From Rhizobium sp. BK251 (lineage in GTDB: Bacteria > Pseudomonadota > Alphaproteobacteria > Rhizobiales > Rhizobiaceae), in the NCBI RefSeq assembly GCF_004345245.1, contig NZ_SLUQ01000013.1, forward strand, positions 62,001 through 126,000: a stretch of DNA of 64,000 nucleotides. Direction: 5' to 3'. The position numbers and the translations under genes were made by a program. The notes below the pieces were generated by a model. It did no database searches, was not told where the DNA came from, and worked only from the letters and a program-made list of their open reading frames with translations. Position 1 is the stretch's first letter. Each line of letters starts with the position of its first letter. Positions 25,798 through 34,188 of the stretch are shown in pieces.

Positions 25798-27105
25798 CTA
25801 TTGCTCCAGCTCGAAGGCATCCTGGATCTGCTGGGCGCCATCCTGCGAGGTCATCTGCCCCGAGACGATCTCCACGGCGACGTCATTGACGACGCGACCG
25901 ACGGCTGCCCCGAGATCCTGGTCGAAATAGTTCTGGTGCCAGGTCGAGGCTGCAAGCTGCTTGGCGGATTCGGCAAGCAGCGGGTTCGTCACGCCGTCGG
26001 AGGCGCCGACCGCGACCGGAAGGATCATTCCGGCCTTTGCCATCTCGCGCTCGTTGTCCGCATTGGTTAGGAAGGCGAGGAAATCGATCGCTTCCTTGGA
26101 GGCGTTCTTGGTCACGGCCCAACCGTTGAGGCCGCCGAGCGTATCGGTCGCCTTGCCCGCGCCGCCCTCGACGACCGGGAACGCGAAGCGGCCGATATTC
26201 GCCGGATCGAGCCCCTTGCCGTCGCCGGCGTTCTTGCGCTGGTTGGCTTCCGTATTCTCGAAACCGAGGATCATGGCAGCCTTGCCGTCGCCGAAGACGC
26301 CGAGCGCCTGTGGCCAGGTCGTGGCGAGATAACCGGGCTGGAACGGCTCCAGCTTGCCGAGTTCGATAAGGTCGTCACCGGCCTTGATGATGGTGGGGTC
26401 GAGGAAGCCCTCTCCCTTGCCGTTCTTGGCCGCATCGAACACCTTCTGGCCGCCCTCGCGCATCACGAGATAGCTCCAGTAGAAGTGGATCGGCCACTTC
26501 TCACCGCCGCCGCCGGCGATTGGCACGATCCCTGCTGCCTTGAGCTTGCCGACCGCATCGAGCAAATTCGGCCATGTCTTGATGTCTTCAGCCTTTACGC
26601 CGGCCTTGGCGAAGAGGTCCTTGTTGTAGAAGAAGCTGACGAGGCTCACCTTGTAGGGCATGGCCCAGACCTTGCCGTCGAAGGTAAGGCCGGTCACCGC
26701 AGCCGGGTTGTAGGCATTGCGCAGCTTGCCGCTATCGGCGTCGAGCGCTTCTGTGACGTCCTGCAGCGCGCCGGTTTCCGACTGCTGCTTCAGGACGCCG
26801 CCACCCCAGCTGTAGAAGAAGTCGGGCACGTCGTTCGACTGCAGAAGCGTCGGAAGCTTGGCCTTGAAGGCTTCGTTTTCGAGAAATTGAAGCTGGACGT
26901 CCACGTCCGGATGCTGGGCCTCGTATTTCTTGGCGATGTCCTCCCAGACAGCCACGAACTTCGGGTCGAGCTCCAGATGCATCCACTTCACCACGGTGGT
27001 CGCCGAAGCGGCACCTGCACCCGTCAACATGGAAAGTCCTGCCGCCGCGGCAAATACGGCAGCGCGCTTGCCACGAAGGGCCGAGCCCTTGTGCACATCA
27101 GTCAT
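25798..27105 (-). CDS. Extracellular sugar-binding protein of ABC transporter
   Basis: A 435-residue solute-binding protein of the family that includes maltose- and xylobiose-binding proteins. An N-terminal signal of about 35 residues (basic start, then AAVFAAAAGLSMLTGAGAASA) directs export. The mature part has KYEAQHPDVDVQLQFLENE and GKVWAMPYKVSLVSFFYNKDLFAKAGV. It is the first gene of the minus-strand operon and faces a ROK regulator across a 212-base gap. Neighbouring Gfo/Idh and ThuA genes suggest a glycoside ligand. Confidence 0.9.
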   Translation of the reverse strand: MTDVHKGSALRGKRAAVFAAAAGLSMLTGAGAASATTVVKWMHLELDPKFVAVWEDIAKKYEAQHPDVDVQLQFLENEAFKAKLPTLLQSNDVPDFFYSWGGGVLKQQSETGALQDVTEALDADSGKLRNAYNPAAVTGLTFDGKVWAMPYKVSLVSFFYNKDLFAKAGVKAEDIKTWPNLLDAVGKLKAAGIVPIAGGGGEKWPIHFYWSYLVMREGGQKVFDAAKNGKGEGFLDPTIIKAGDDLIELGKLEPFQPGYLATTWPQALGVFGDGKAAMILGFENTEANQRKNAGDGKGLDPANIGRFAFPVVEGGAGKATDTLGGLNGWAVTKNASKEAIDFLAFLTNADNEREMAKAGMILPVAVGASDGVTNPLLAESAKQLAASTWHQNYFDQDLGAAVGRVVNDVAVEIVSGQMTSQDGAQQIQDAFELEQ

Positions 27106-27217
27106 GACTATCTCCTCCCAGGGGCAATTTCCTCACCAATTTTTCCCCTATGCGGATTAATTCAACGAAGCTTCCGCCGAATGTCAACCTCATTCGATAT
27201 ATTTTTCGCCAAGTTCC

Positions 27218-27245
27218 TTGACATGGCCGTCGAACATCTTGTTAT
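27218..27245 (+). promoter_or_regulatory. Candidate sigma-70 promoter of the ROK regulator operon
   Basis: TTGACA (27218-27223) and TGTTAT (27240-27245) are 16 bases apart in the gap between the divergent sugar-binding protein and the ROK gene. The -35 matches the consensus fully, the -10 is partial. Confidence 0.35.
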
Positions 27246-27317
27246 TTAATTCGCATCCCGTCAAAAATATTCCGATCCTAGCCCTGGATACGATAGGCGA
27301 CCGTCGGCTGGAACCTC

Positions 27318-28517
27318 ATGAAGACCGCAGATCCTGAACTGATGCGAGCGATCAATCGCTTCAACGTGCTGGACACCATCCGGCGGCATGGCCCCATTGC
27401 CAGGGTGGAAATCAGCGAGCGGACGGAGCTTTCGACGACGACCGTCTCGGCGATCACGGCCTCCCTGCTTGACGATGGCCTGATCCTGCCGCGCCATGAA
27501 GGCGACCTGCGCAACGAGGCCTCCAGAGGGCGCCCGCGCGTCATGCTGGAGATCAATCCGGATGCTGCCCGGGTCGTCGGTGCCAAGATCGCGGCAAGCC
27601 GCATGGTCTTCGTCGTCACGAATTTCCGCGGCGACATGCTTTCGAAGCTCACCCTGCCCATCCGCGTCGACCGCCAGCCGATTGCCGTCATCGCCGATCT
27701 CATCGAGGATGGTGTGCGCCGCTGCGTCGTCGATGCCGGCCTGTCGCTCGAGGACGTGGATTCGGTCTGCCTCGGCCTTCCCGGCGTCATCGAGCACCGC
27801 ACCGGCCGCGTAAGAAGCAGCCCGATCTTCCGCGAGCAGAATGTTGATTTCGCTAGAGAAATGTCTGATCGCCTCGGCGTGCGCGCCATCGTCGAAAGCG
27901 ATGCCGAGGCCGTCACCCTCGCCCATCACTGGTTCGGCAAGGCGCGAGACCTGCAGGACATGGTGCTGATTTCGCTGGAGCAGACCATCGGTCTCGGCGT
28001 GCTGCACGGCAATCAACTCTTTCGCGGTGCTGGCGGGCTCAGCCACAATCTCGGCGATCTCGTGTTGGGCGTTACGCCGCAGGGCATGGTGCGACTGTCG
28101 AGCCTCGCAGGCGAAAGCGCCATCCTGGCCAACCAGCCGCCCGATGGACGCTTCGCGGAGGCGATAAGGCTCGGCCGCGGCATGGCCCACGCACAGGCGC
28201 TCATCGAGGCCGAGGACAACACGCTCCTGAGCGCAGCAACACGCGCTGGCGAGGCGGTCGGCCTTGCCCTTGCCAATATCGTGACCCTCTTCGCGCCGCC
28301 GCGCGTCATCATTGTCGGCTCCAGCCTGGCGCTCGGGGAACCCTTCCTCAACAGCCTGCGCGATGCCTATGAAGCGGCCATCCCGCCATCGATCAAGGGC
28401 GTCGCCGAGCTCGTCTTCGACCAGTCGACCGACGAGATCTGGGCCCAGGGTGCCGCTGCCGTCGCCTTATGGGAGCTCTACGAGTCGCCGTGGAGCACGA
28501 CGGGCCCCGCGCTTTAG
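27318..28517 (+). CDS. ROK family transcriptional regulator
   Basis: A 399-residue NagC/XylR-type ROK protein with an N-terminal winged helix-turn-helix (about 10-70; ARVEISERTELSTTTVSAITASLLDDG) and a C-terminal sugar-kinase-like domain. The zinc motif usual in ROK proteins (CxCGxxGCxE) is not present: the region GGLSHNLGDLVLGVTPQGMVRLSSLAGESA has no cysteine. It is divergent from the sugar ABC operon and leads an operon with Gfo/Idh and ThuA genes, so it is probably the local sugar-responsive repressor. Confidence 0.88.
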   Translation: MKTADPELMRAINRFNVLDTIRRHGPIARVEISERTELSTTTVSAITASLLDDGLILPRHEGDLRNEASRGRPRVMLEINPDAARVVGAKIAASRMVFVVTNFRGDMLSKLTLPIRVDRQPIAVIADLIEDGVRRCVVDAGLSLEDVDSVCLGLPGVIEHRTGRVRSSPIFREQNVDFAREMSDRLGVRAIVESDAEAVTLAHHWFGKARDLQDMVLISLEQTIGLGVLHGNQLFRGAGGLSHNLGDLVLGVTPQGMVRLSSLAGESAILANQPPDGRFAEAIRLGRGMAHAQALIEAEDNTLLSAATRAGEAVGLALANIVTLFAPPRVIIVGSSLALGEPFLNSLRDAYEAAIPPSIKGVAELVFDQSTDEIWAQGAAAVALWELYESPWSTTGPAL

Positions 28518-28552
28518 CAACAAACGGCACAAAATCCATTTGGGAGGAATGA

Positions 28553-29653
28553 ATGGACAAAGTTGGCATTGGCATAATCGGCTGCGGCAACATCTCGGGC
28601 GCCTATCTCACCGCGATGGCGTCCTTCCCGGTTCTCGATATCCGCGGCGTTGCCGACCTCAACAGTGATCTCGCCAGGGCGAAGGCCTCCGAGTTCAACG
28701 TCCCCTTCGCGACCGTCGAGCAGCTTCTGGCCGATCCAAAGGTCGAGATCATCGTCAACCTCACGATCCCCAAGGCCCACGTGGCCGTCGGCCTGCAGGC
28801 GCTCGAGGCCGGCAAGCACGCCTATTCGGAAAAGCCGCTCGGCATCAACTTCACCGAGGGCAAGAAGCTCGCGGAGGCCGCAAAGGGGAAGGGGCTAAGG
28901 ATCGGCGCAGCACCTGACACCTTCCTTGGCGGCGGCCACCAGACGGCGCGAGCACTCATCGACACGGGCGCCATCGGCCAGCCGGTCGGCGGCACCGCGA
29001 CCTTCATGTGCCCCGGCCATGAGCGCTGGCATCCTAATCCGGCCTTCTACTACGAGGTCGGCGGTGGTCCGATGCTCGACATGGGCCCCTATTACATCAC
29101 CGACCTCGTGAACCTGCTGGGCCCGGTCGCGCAGGTCGCGGGCTTTGCCGTCACCCCCCGCAAGGAGCGCGTCATCACCAGCGAGCCGCGCAACGGCGAA
29201 CGCATCCCCGTCCACGTGCCGACCCATGTCGCCGGCGTCATGGCCTTCGCGAATGGCGCCGTCGTTCAGATCGGCATGAGCTTCGACGTCGCCGGGCACA
29301 AGCATGTGCCGATCGAGGTTTACGGGACAGAAGGCACGCTTGTTGTGCCCGACCCGAACCGTTTCGGCGGGCCGGTGGAATATCTGAAGAAGGGCGGCCA
29401 GTTCGAGGAGCGCGAGGTGACCGCGCCCTATGCCGACGGCAACTACCGGTCGCTCGGGGTGGCCGACCTCGCCCACGCGATCCGTTCCAACCGGCCGCAT
29501 CGGGCGAACGGCAGCCTGGCGCTGCACGTCCTCGAGGTGATGGAGGCGTTCCAGACGGCCTCGGATACCGGCAGGACGGTGACAATCACCACCGCGACGG
29601 AGCGCCCTGCCCCGCTCTCGGAATCCATCGTCGACGGACGATTGGCCAGATAA
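28553..29653 (+). CDS. Gfo/Idh/MocA family oxidoreductase
   Basis: A 366-residue protein with an N-terminal NAD(P)-binding Rossmann fold (GIGIIGCGNISGAYLTAMA), the EKPL motif near residue 93 and the C-terminal alpha/beta substrate domain (GGGPMLDMGPYYITDLVNLLG). Relatives include ThuB-type dehydrogenases that oxidise C3 of sugars. GGGAGGA lies before the ATG. It is 35 bases after the ROK gene and 20 before a ThuA gene, which supports a ThuAB-like oxidation of an imported glycoside. Confidence 0.9.
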   Translation: MDKVGIGIIGCGNISGAYLTAMASFPVLDIRGVADLNSDLARAKASEFNVPFATVEQLLADPKVEIIVNLTIPKAHVAVGLQALEAGKHAYSEKPLGINFTEGKKLAEAAKGKGLRIGAAPDTFLGGGHQTARALIDTGAIGQPVGGTATFMCPGHERWHPNPAFYYEVGGGPMLDMGPYYITDLVNLLGPVAQVAGFAVTPRKERVITSEPRNGERIPVHVPTHVAGVMAFANGAVVQIGMSFDVAGHKHVPIEVYGTEGTLVVPDPNRFGGPVEYLKKGGQFEEREVTAPYADGNYRSLGVADLAHAIRSNRPHRANGSLALHVLEVMEAFQTASDTGRTVTITTATERPAPLSESIVDGRLAR

Positions 29654-29673
29654 AGCAATAAGGAGGAGTATTC

Positions 29674-30315
29674 ATGCGCGAAGCACTGATCGTCTGGGGC
29701 GGATGGAGCGGCCACGAGCCGCAGGAATGCGCCGTCATCATCAAGGACATGCTGGAGGAAGACGGCTTCAAGGTCTATGTCGAGCACAGCACGGAGGCCT
29801 TCGCCGACCCCTCGGTCCATGACCTCAGCCTCGTCGTGCCCATCATGACCATGTCGAAGATCGAGAAGGAAGAGGTGAAGAACCTCGCCGAAGCGGTCCA
29901 GAACGGGGTCGGCATTGCCGGATACCATGGCGGCGCGGGCGACGCCTTCCGCGAATCCGTCGAGTATCAGTTCATCATCGGCGGGCAATGGGTTGCCCAT
30001 CCCGGCAACATCATCGACTACAAGGTGAACATCACCCGCTCGGATGACCCGGTCATGGAAGGCATCACGGATTTTCCCTATACCTCCGAGCAGTATTACA
30101 TGCATGTCGACCCCTCAAACGAGGTGCTGGCGACGACGACCTTCAACGGCGACCATGCCTACTGGATCGATGGCGTCGTCATGCCCGTCGTCTGGAAGCG
30201 CAAGCATGGCAAGGGCCGCGTCTTCTATTCCGCGCTCGGCCACCAGGCGAAGGAATTCGACGTTCCGCAGATGAAGACGATCTTCCGCCGCGGCGCCAAC
30301 TGGGCCGCCCGCTGA
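29674..30315 (+). CDS. ThuA domain-containing protein
   Basis: A 213-residue protein that is one ThuA (class-I-amidotransferase-like) domain: EALIVWGGWSGHEPQECA at the start, GIAGYHGGAGDAF and GHQAKEFDVPQMKTIFRRGANWA at the end. ThuA with ThuB is needed for trehalose use in Sinorhizobium, where 3-keto derivatives are intermediates. Adjacent to a Gfo/Idh dehydrogenase, it may process the 3-keto sugar. Substrate identity is inferred from context only. A strong AAGGAGGAG precedes the ATG. Confidence 0.85.
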   Translation: MREALIVWGGWSGHEPQECAVIIKDMLEEDGFKVYVEHSTEAFADPSVHDLSLVVPIMTMSKIEKEEVKNLAEAVQNGVGIAGYHGGAGDAFRESVEYQFIIGGQWVAHPGNIIDYKVNITRSDDPVMEGITDFPYTSEQYYMHVDPSNEVLATTTFNGDHAYWIDGVVMPVVWKRKHGKGRVFYSALGHQAKEFDVPQMKTIFRRGANWAAR

Positions 30316-30330
30316 CGAAAAGATACGGAG

Positions 30331-30352
30331 TGGCGGGCTTTGTCGCCCGCTG
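30331..30352 (+). terminator. Hairpin downstream of the ThuA gene
   Basis: GCGGGC (30333-30338) and GCCCGC (30345-30350), extended by two weaker pairs, form a GC-rich stem with loop TTTGTC, 16 bases after the ThuA stop. No T-run follows, so it may be a Rho-independent-like stop of modest strength or a 3'-end stabiliser. Confidence 0.4.
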
Positions 30353-30492
30353 CTCCCTACCCGGCCGACGCCTCATCGCCTCGCCAGCTCTCATTCCCGA
30401 CTTCTTCCTAAACAATCCCCCGACTTGCAGAGAATGCCGCAATGCCGTGCGCACGCGGGCTTTTCGTTGTGCGCCGCAACAACGAATGACAC
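30353..30492. other. Non-coding spacer before the second sugar ABC operon
   Basis: Part of a 315-base gap between the ThuA gene and the next binding-protein gene. No ORF with coding character is visible. The control signals that I can support start at 30493. Confidence 0.4.
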
Positions 30493-30521
30493 TTGCATTG
30501 TTTAGCATTGTCGGATTTACT
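30493..30521 (+). promoter_or_regulatory. Candidate sigma-70 promoter of the ABC-dha operon
   Basis: TTGCAT (30493-30498) and TTTACT (30516-30521) with a 17-base spacer; each hexamer matches four of six consensus positions. The promoter is embedded in the repeats at 30499-30538, as expected if a repressor acts there. Confidence 0.4.
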
Positions 30522-30538
30522 AAACATAATGCTAAACA
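30499..30538. promoter_or_regulatory. Repeated TAAACA operator-like elements upstream of the ABC-dha operon
   Basis: TGTTTAGCAT (30499-30508) and ATGCTAAACA (30529-30538) are a perfect 10-bp inverted repeat. A third copy, ACTAAACAT (30519-30527), lies 12 bases before GCTAAACAT (30531-30539) as a direct repeat. Together they overlap the predicted promoter. This is the pattern of a cooperative repressor or activator site. The cognate regulator is unknown. Confidence 0.5.
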
Positions 30539-30630
30539 TGACAGGAGTGAGGTCGTGGGGAGCATTTCCGGGAGTGGAAGATTTTGCACGGCTGGCCTTC
30601 GGGCCGGCTTTCGGTTCTGGGGAGGAACGC

Positions 30631-31956
30631 ATGCAAATGAAGACGAAGACCCTGCTTGGCATAGCCTCGGCGCTTCTGCTGTCGACGGCGGCACCCAATC
30701 TCGCAAAAGCCGATGAACTGACCCTTTGCTGGGCCGCCTGGGACCCGGCGAACGCGCTCGTCGAGCTGTCGAAGGATTTCACGGCCAAGACCGGCACGCA
30801 GATGAAGTTCGAGTTTGTGCCCTGGCCGAATTTTGCCGACCGCATTCTCAACGAGCTCAATTCCGGCGGCAAGCTTTGCGACCTGCTGATCGGCGACAGC
30901 CAGTGGATCGGCGGCTCCGCCGAGAACGGCTACTACATCAAGCTCAATGATTTCTTCGACAAGGAAGGAATCAAGATGACCGACTTCGCGGACGCGGCGG
31001 TCTATGCCTATTCGACCTGGCCGAAGGGCACGCCGAACTACTGGGCGCTGCCGGCCATGGGCGATGCCAATGCCTGGTTCTATCGCAAGGACTGGTTTGC
31101 AAAGCCCGAACTCCAGGCCGAGTTCAAGGAGAAATACGGCCGTGACCTGACCGTGCCCGCGACCTGGGACGAACTGCTCGAGACCGCGAAATTCTTCAAC
31201 GGCAAGGAGATCGACGGCAAGAAGGTCTACGGTGCCGCGATCTTCACCGAGCGCGCCTCTGAAGGCATCACCATGGGCGCGACGCAGGCGCTGTACCCGT
31301 ACGGCTTCAAGTACGAGAAGACGCCCGGAAAATACGACATGGACGGGGCCGTGAACTCGCCAGGCGCCGTAAAGGGGCTCGAGGCCTACAAAGAGCTCTA
31401 CAAGTGCTGCACCCCGCCCGGCTATACCGACGCCTACATGACGGAGTCACTCGACGCCTTCAAATCCGGCCAGGCGGCGATGGCGATGAACTGGTTCGCC
31501 TTCTTCCCGGGCCTCGTGAAGGATGAGAACGTCGGCGGCGATAAGATCGGCTTCTTCGTCAATCCGAAGGAAACGACTGCTGCCTCCACCCTTGGCGGAC
31601 AGGGGATTTCAGTCGTCGCCAACACCGACAACATGGACGGCGCCCTTGCCTACATCAAATGGTTCGCCGATCCCGAGGTCCAGAAGAAGTGGTGGTCGCT
31701 CGGCGGCTATTCTGTCCACAATGCGGTTCTGAATGATCCGAGCTTCAAGGACAGCCAGCCCTTTGCGGCCGACTTCCTCGTGGCCATGAACCAGGTGCAG
31801 GACTTCTGGCAGGAACCATCCTACGCCATCCTGTTGCAGGCCATGCAGAAGCGGCTCCACGACTACGTGGTCGCCGACCAGGGCACTGCCCAGGAGGCAT
31901 TGGATAACCTCGTCAAGGACTGGACAGGCGTCTTCGAAGACGACGGGAAACTGTAA
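30631..31956 (+). CDS. Extracellular solute-binding protein (sugar/polyol ABC transporter)
   Basis: A 441-residue binding protein. The start at 30631 (MQMKTKTLLGIASALLLS) gives a clean signal peptide to about residue 27 and follows GGGGAGGAA. The mature domain has LVELSKDFTAKTGTQMKFEFVPWPNFADRIL and later EALDNLVKDWTGVFED. It heads an operon of two permeases, a small membrane protein, two ATPases and dihydroxyacetone-kinase genes. That context suggests a three- or four-carbon polyol or ketose, or a sugar degraded to dihydroxyacetone. Confidence 0.9.
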   Translation: MQMKTKTLLGIASALLLSTAAPNLAKADELTLCWAAWDPANALVELSKDFTAKTGTQMKFEFVPWPNFADRILNELNSGGKLCDLLIGDSQWIGGSAENGYYIKLNDFFDKEGIKMTDFADAAVYAYSTWPKGTPNYWALPAMGDANAWFYRKDWFAKPELQAEFKEKYGRDLTVPATWDELLETAKFFNGKEIDGKKVYGAAIFTERASEGITMGATQALYPYGFKYEKTPGKYDMDGAVNSPGAVKGLEAYKELYKCCTPPGYTDAYMTESLDAFKSGQAAMAMNWFAFFPGLVKDENVGGDKIGFFVNPKETTAASTLGGQGISVVANTDNMDGALAYIKWFADPEVQKKWWSLGGYSVHNAVLNDPSFKDSQPFAADFLVAMNQVQDFWQEPSYAILLQAMQKRLHDYVVADQGTAQEALDNLVKDWTGVFEDDGKL

Positions 31957-32045
31957 GGGCAACCGCCCCGGGAACCAGTTCCCGTGATGACGGCCCGGCA
32001 TGGAAGAGTGCCGGGCTGCTCAGCCGAAAAACCAGTCGTTCTCGT

Positions 32046-33029
32046 ATGCGGGTGATGCCAGTGACAGATACGAATTCTTCTTTGGTGGAAAGGGCGCTCA
32101 AGACGGCCGCCCACGCCACGCCGGAGCCGGTTGCCATGCGCATAAGGGGCCTTTCAGATCGCTCGATCGCATGGCTCTTCATCGCTCCGACGATCGTTCT
32201 CCTTCTGGCAATCAACATCTTTCCGCTTATCTGGGCAATCTACCTTTCCTTCACGAATTACCGTGCCAACCGGCCAAACGCGGTGGTCGAGAGCGTGGGC
32301 ACGCGGAATTACGAGCGTGTCCTGACCGACGTCGACATATGGCAGGCGATGCAGACGACCGCGCATTTCGTCTTCTGGACGATCCTGCTGCAGACGCTGA
32401 TCGGCTTTACTCTGGCCTATCTCATCGACCGGAAGTTCCGCGGCCATGCCTTCTGGACGACGGTGATCCTCATCCCGATGATGCTCTCGCCGGCCGTCGT
32501 CGGAAACTTCTGGCGCTTCCTCTACCAGCCGCAGATCGGCCTCTTCAACTACATCGTCTCCTTCTTCACCGGCATACCACCCTCCTCATTCGAGATGCTG
32601 GGCAGCGTGCCGCTGGCACCCTGGGCGATCATCATCGTCGATACCTGGATGTGGACGCCCTATGTGATGCTGATCTGCCTTGCGGGTCTCAGGTCGATCC
32701 CGGACTACATCTACGAGGCCGCGGAAGTCGACCGCGCCTCGGGCTGGCGGCAGTTCTGGTCGATCACCATTCCGATGGCGCTACCTTTCATAATGCTGGC
32801 CGTGCTCTTCCGCGGCATCGAGAACTTCAAGATGTTCGACATGGTGATGCTGCTTACCGGCGGCGGTCCCGGCTCGACCACCGAGGTCGCCTCGATCACG
32901 CTCAAGCGCCAGGCCTTCGAAAGCTGGCTGACGGGGCGCTCGTCGGCCTTCGCCATCGTCCTCTTCGTCGCGGTGTTCGGCCTCGCCAACATCTACGTCA
33001 AGACGCTCAACAGGGTGAAACAACGATGA
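32046..33029 (+). CDS. ABC transporter permease (MalF type)
   Basis: A 327-residue permease with a cytoplasmic N-terminus (about 1-40) and hydrophobic segments starting IAWLFIAPTIVLLLAINIFPL. The EAA loop is IPDYIYEAAEVDRASGWRQFWSITIPMALP (about 219-246). The start could also be ATG at 32055 or 32136; none has a strong ribosome site. Its stop overlaps the next start in an ATGA. Confidence 0.9.
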   Translation: MRVMPVTDTNSSLVERALKTAAHATPEPVAMRIRGLSDRSIAWLFIAPTIVLLLAINIFPLIWAIYLSFTNYRANRPNAVVESVGTRNYERVLTDVDIWQAMQTTAHFVFWTILLQTLIGFTLAYLIDRKFRGHAFWTTVILIPMMLSPAVVGNFWRFLYQPQIGLFNYIVSFFTGIPPSSFEMLGSVPLAPWAIIIVDTWMWTPYVMLICLAGLRSIPDYIYEAAEVDRASGWRQFWSITIPMALPFIMLAVLFRGIENFKMFDMVMLLTGGGPGSTTEVASITLKRQAFESWLTGRSSAFAIVLFVAVFGLANIYVKTLNRVKQR

Positions 33030-33979
33030 GCTCCGCCAACGCCGCCCATTCCGTCGTCGAGCCCAGCCTCACCAGCAAGCGCATTGCCGGCGCGATCGTC
33101 ATTCTCTACGCGCTGGTCACGATGATCCCGCTCGGCTGGATCTTTCTCACGAGCTTCAAGTCGCCGCCGGATTCGATCAGCTATCCGCCGAAGCTCGTCT
33201 TCTCGCCGACGCTTGAGGGCTACTGCAACCTCTTCACCACCCGCACGCGCCAGACACCTGATTATATCGCCTCGCTGGGCGAACCGACGACGACTTGCGA
33301 CGCAATCACCCGCAAGCGCAACATGGTCATCGCCGGTCCGTCGAACTACTGGCCGCGTTTCCAGAATTCCCTGGTGATCGCCTTCGGCTCGACCTTCCTC
33401 GCGGTTCTGCTCGGCACGCTCGCCGCCTATGGCTTCTCGCGCTTCCGGGTGCCGCTTGCGGACGACCTGCTCTTCTTCATCCTGTCCACGCGCATGATGC
33501 CGCCGATTGCCGTAGCGATCCCGATCTACCTGATGTACCGGCAGCTCGGCCTCTCCGACACGGCGATGGGCATGATCCTGCTCTACACGGCCGTGAACGT
33601 GTCGCTCGCGGTCTGGCTGCTCAAGGGCTTCATCGACGAGATCCCGCGCGAATACGAGGAGGCGGCGATGATCGACGGCTATACCCGCCTACAGGCCTTC
33701 TGGCGGGTGGTCCTGCCGCAAGCGACGACGGGCATCGCCGCGACTGCGATCTTCTGCCTGATCTTCGCCTGGAACGAATATGCCTTCGCGGTGCTCCTCA
33801 CCTCCGGCGAGGCGCAGACCGCACCCTCCTTCATCCCGACGATCATCGGCGAAGGCGGACAGGACTGGCCGGCGGTCGCCGCAGGAACGACGATCTTCCT
33901 GATCCCGATCCTCGTCTTCACCATCCTGTTGCGCAAGCAGCTGCTGCGCGGCATCACCTTCGGAGCGGTGCGCAAATGA
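33026..33979 (+). CDS. ABC transporter permease (MalG type)
   Basis: A 317-residue permease. After RIAGAIVILYALVTMIPLGWIFL (first membrane segment) comes a periplasmic insertion with two cysteines (about 65-105; GYCNLFTTRTRQTPD and TTCDAI), longer than in usual MalG proteins. The EAA loop is IPREYEEAAMIDGYTRLQAFWRVVLPQ (about 206-232). It starts at ATG 33026, overlapping the upstream stop by 4 bases, and ends in a similar ATGA with the next small gene. Confidence 0.9.
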   Translation: MSSANAAHSVVEPSLTSKRIAGAIVILYALVTMIPLGWIFLTSFKSPPDSISYPPKLVFSPTLEGYCNLFTTRTRQTPDYIASLGEPTTTCDAITRKRNMVIAGPSNYWPRFQNSLVIAFGSTFLAVLLGTLAAYGFSRFRVPLADDLLFFILSTRMMPPIAVAIPIYLMYRQLGLSDTAMGMILLYTAVNVSLAVWLLKGFIDEIPREYEEAAMIDGYTRLQAFWRVVLPQATTGIAATAIFCLIFAWNEYAFAVLLTSGEAQTAPSFIPTIIGEGGQDWPAVAAGTTIFLIPILVFTILLRKQLLRGITFGAVRK

Positions 33980-34185
33980 CGAACCTTCTCGACACACCTC
34001 CGGCGCGGCCAAAGCGACCCTTCTTCCTGCGGCGCGGACCGATGGAAAACATTGCCACGGCCATCATCGCGGCCGGCTTCCTGATGCTGTTCCAGCCCTT
34101 CCTGCTGGTGCTCTACACCTATTCGCTGGCGACGCTGCTGGCGGGAACGGCCATGTACATCATCGTCTCGAAATTTCCGGAGTGA
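33976..34185 (+). CDS. Small two-helix membrane protein in the ABC operon
   Basis: A 69-residue protein: a basic, Pro-rich N-terminus (about 1-25), then two hydrophobic stretches (IATAIIAAGFLMLFQPFLLVL and LATLLAGTAMYIIV). Both ends are locked into the operon: its ATG overlaps the permease stop and the ATPase GTG is 3 bases after its stop. This position is like the small GlpU-type protein of rhizobial glycerol ABC operons. Function unknown; an accessory transporter subunit is the simplest guess. Confidence 0.75.
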   Translation: MTNLLDTPPARPKRPFFLRRGPMENIATAIIAAGFLMLFQPFLLVLYTYSLATLLAGTAMYIIVSKFPE

Positions 34186-34188
34186 GCC

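Noticed and set aside
32000-33025. A long frame running through the first permease gene into the second permease
   Set aside because: The second permease begins at ATG 33026 with a 4-base overlap; the region before it is coding in another frame for the MalF-type permease.
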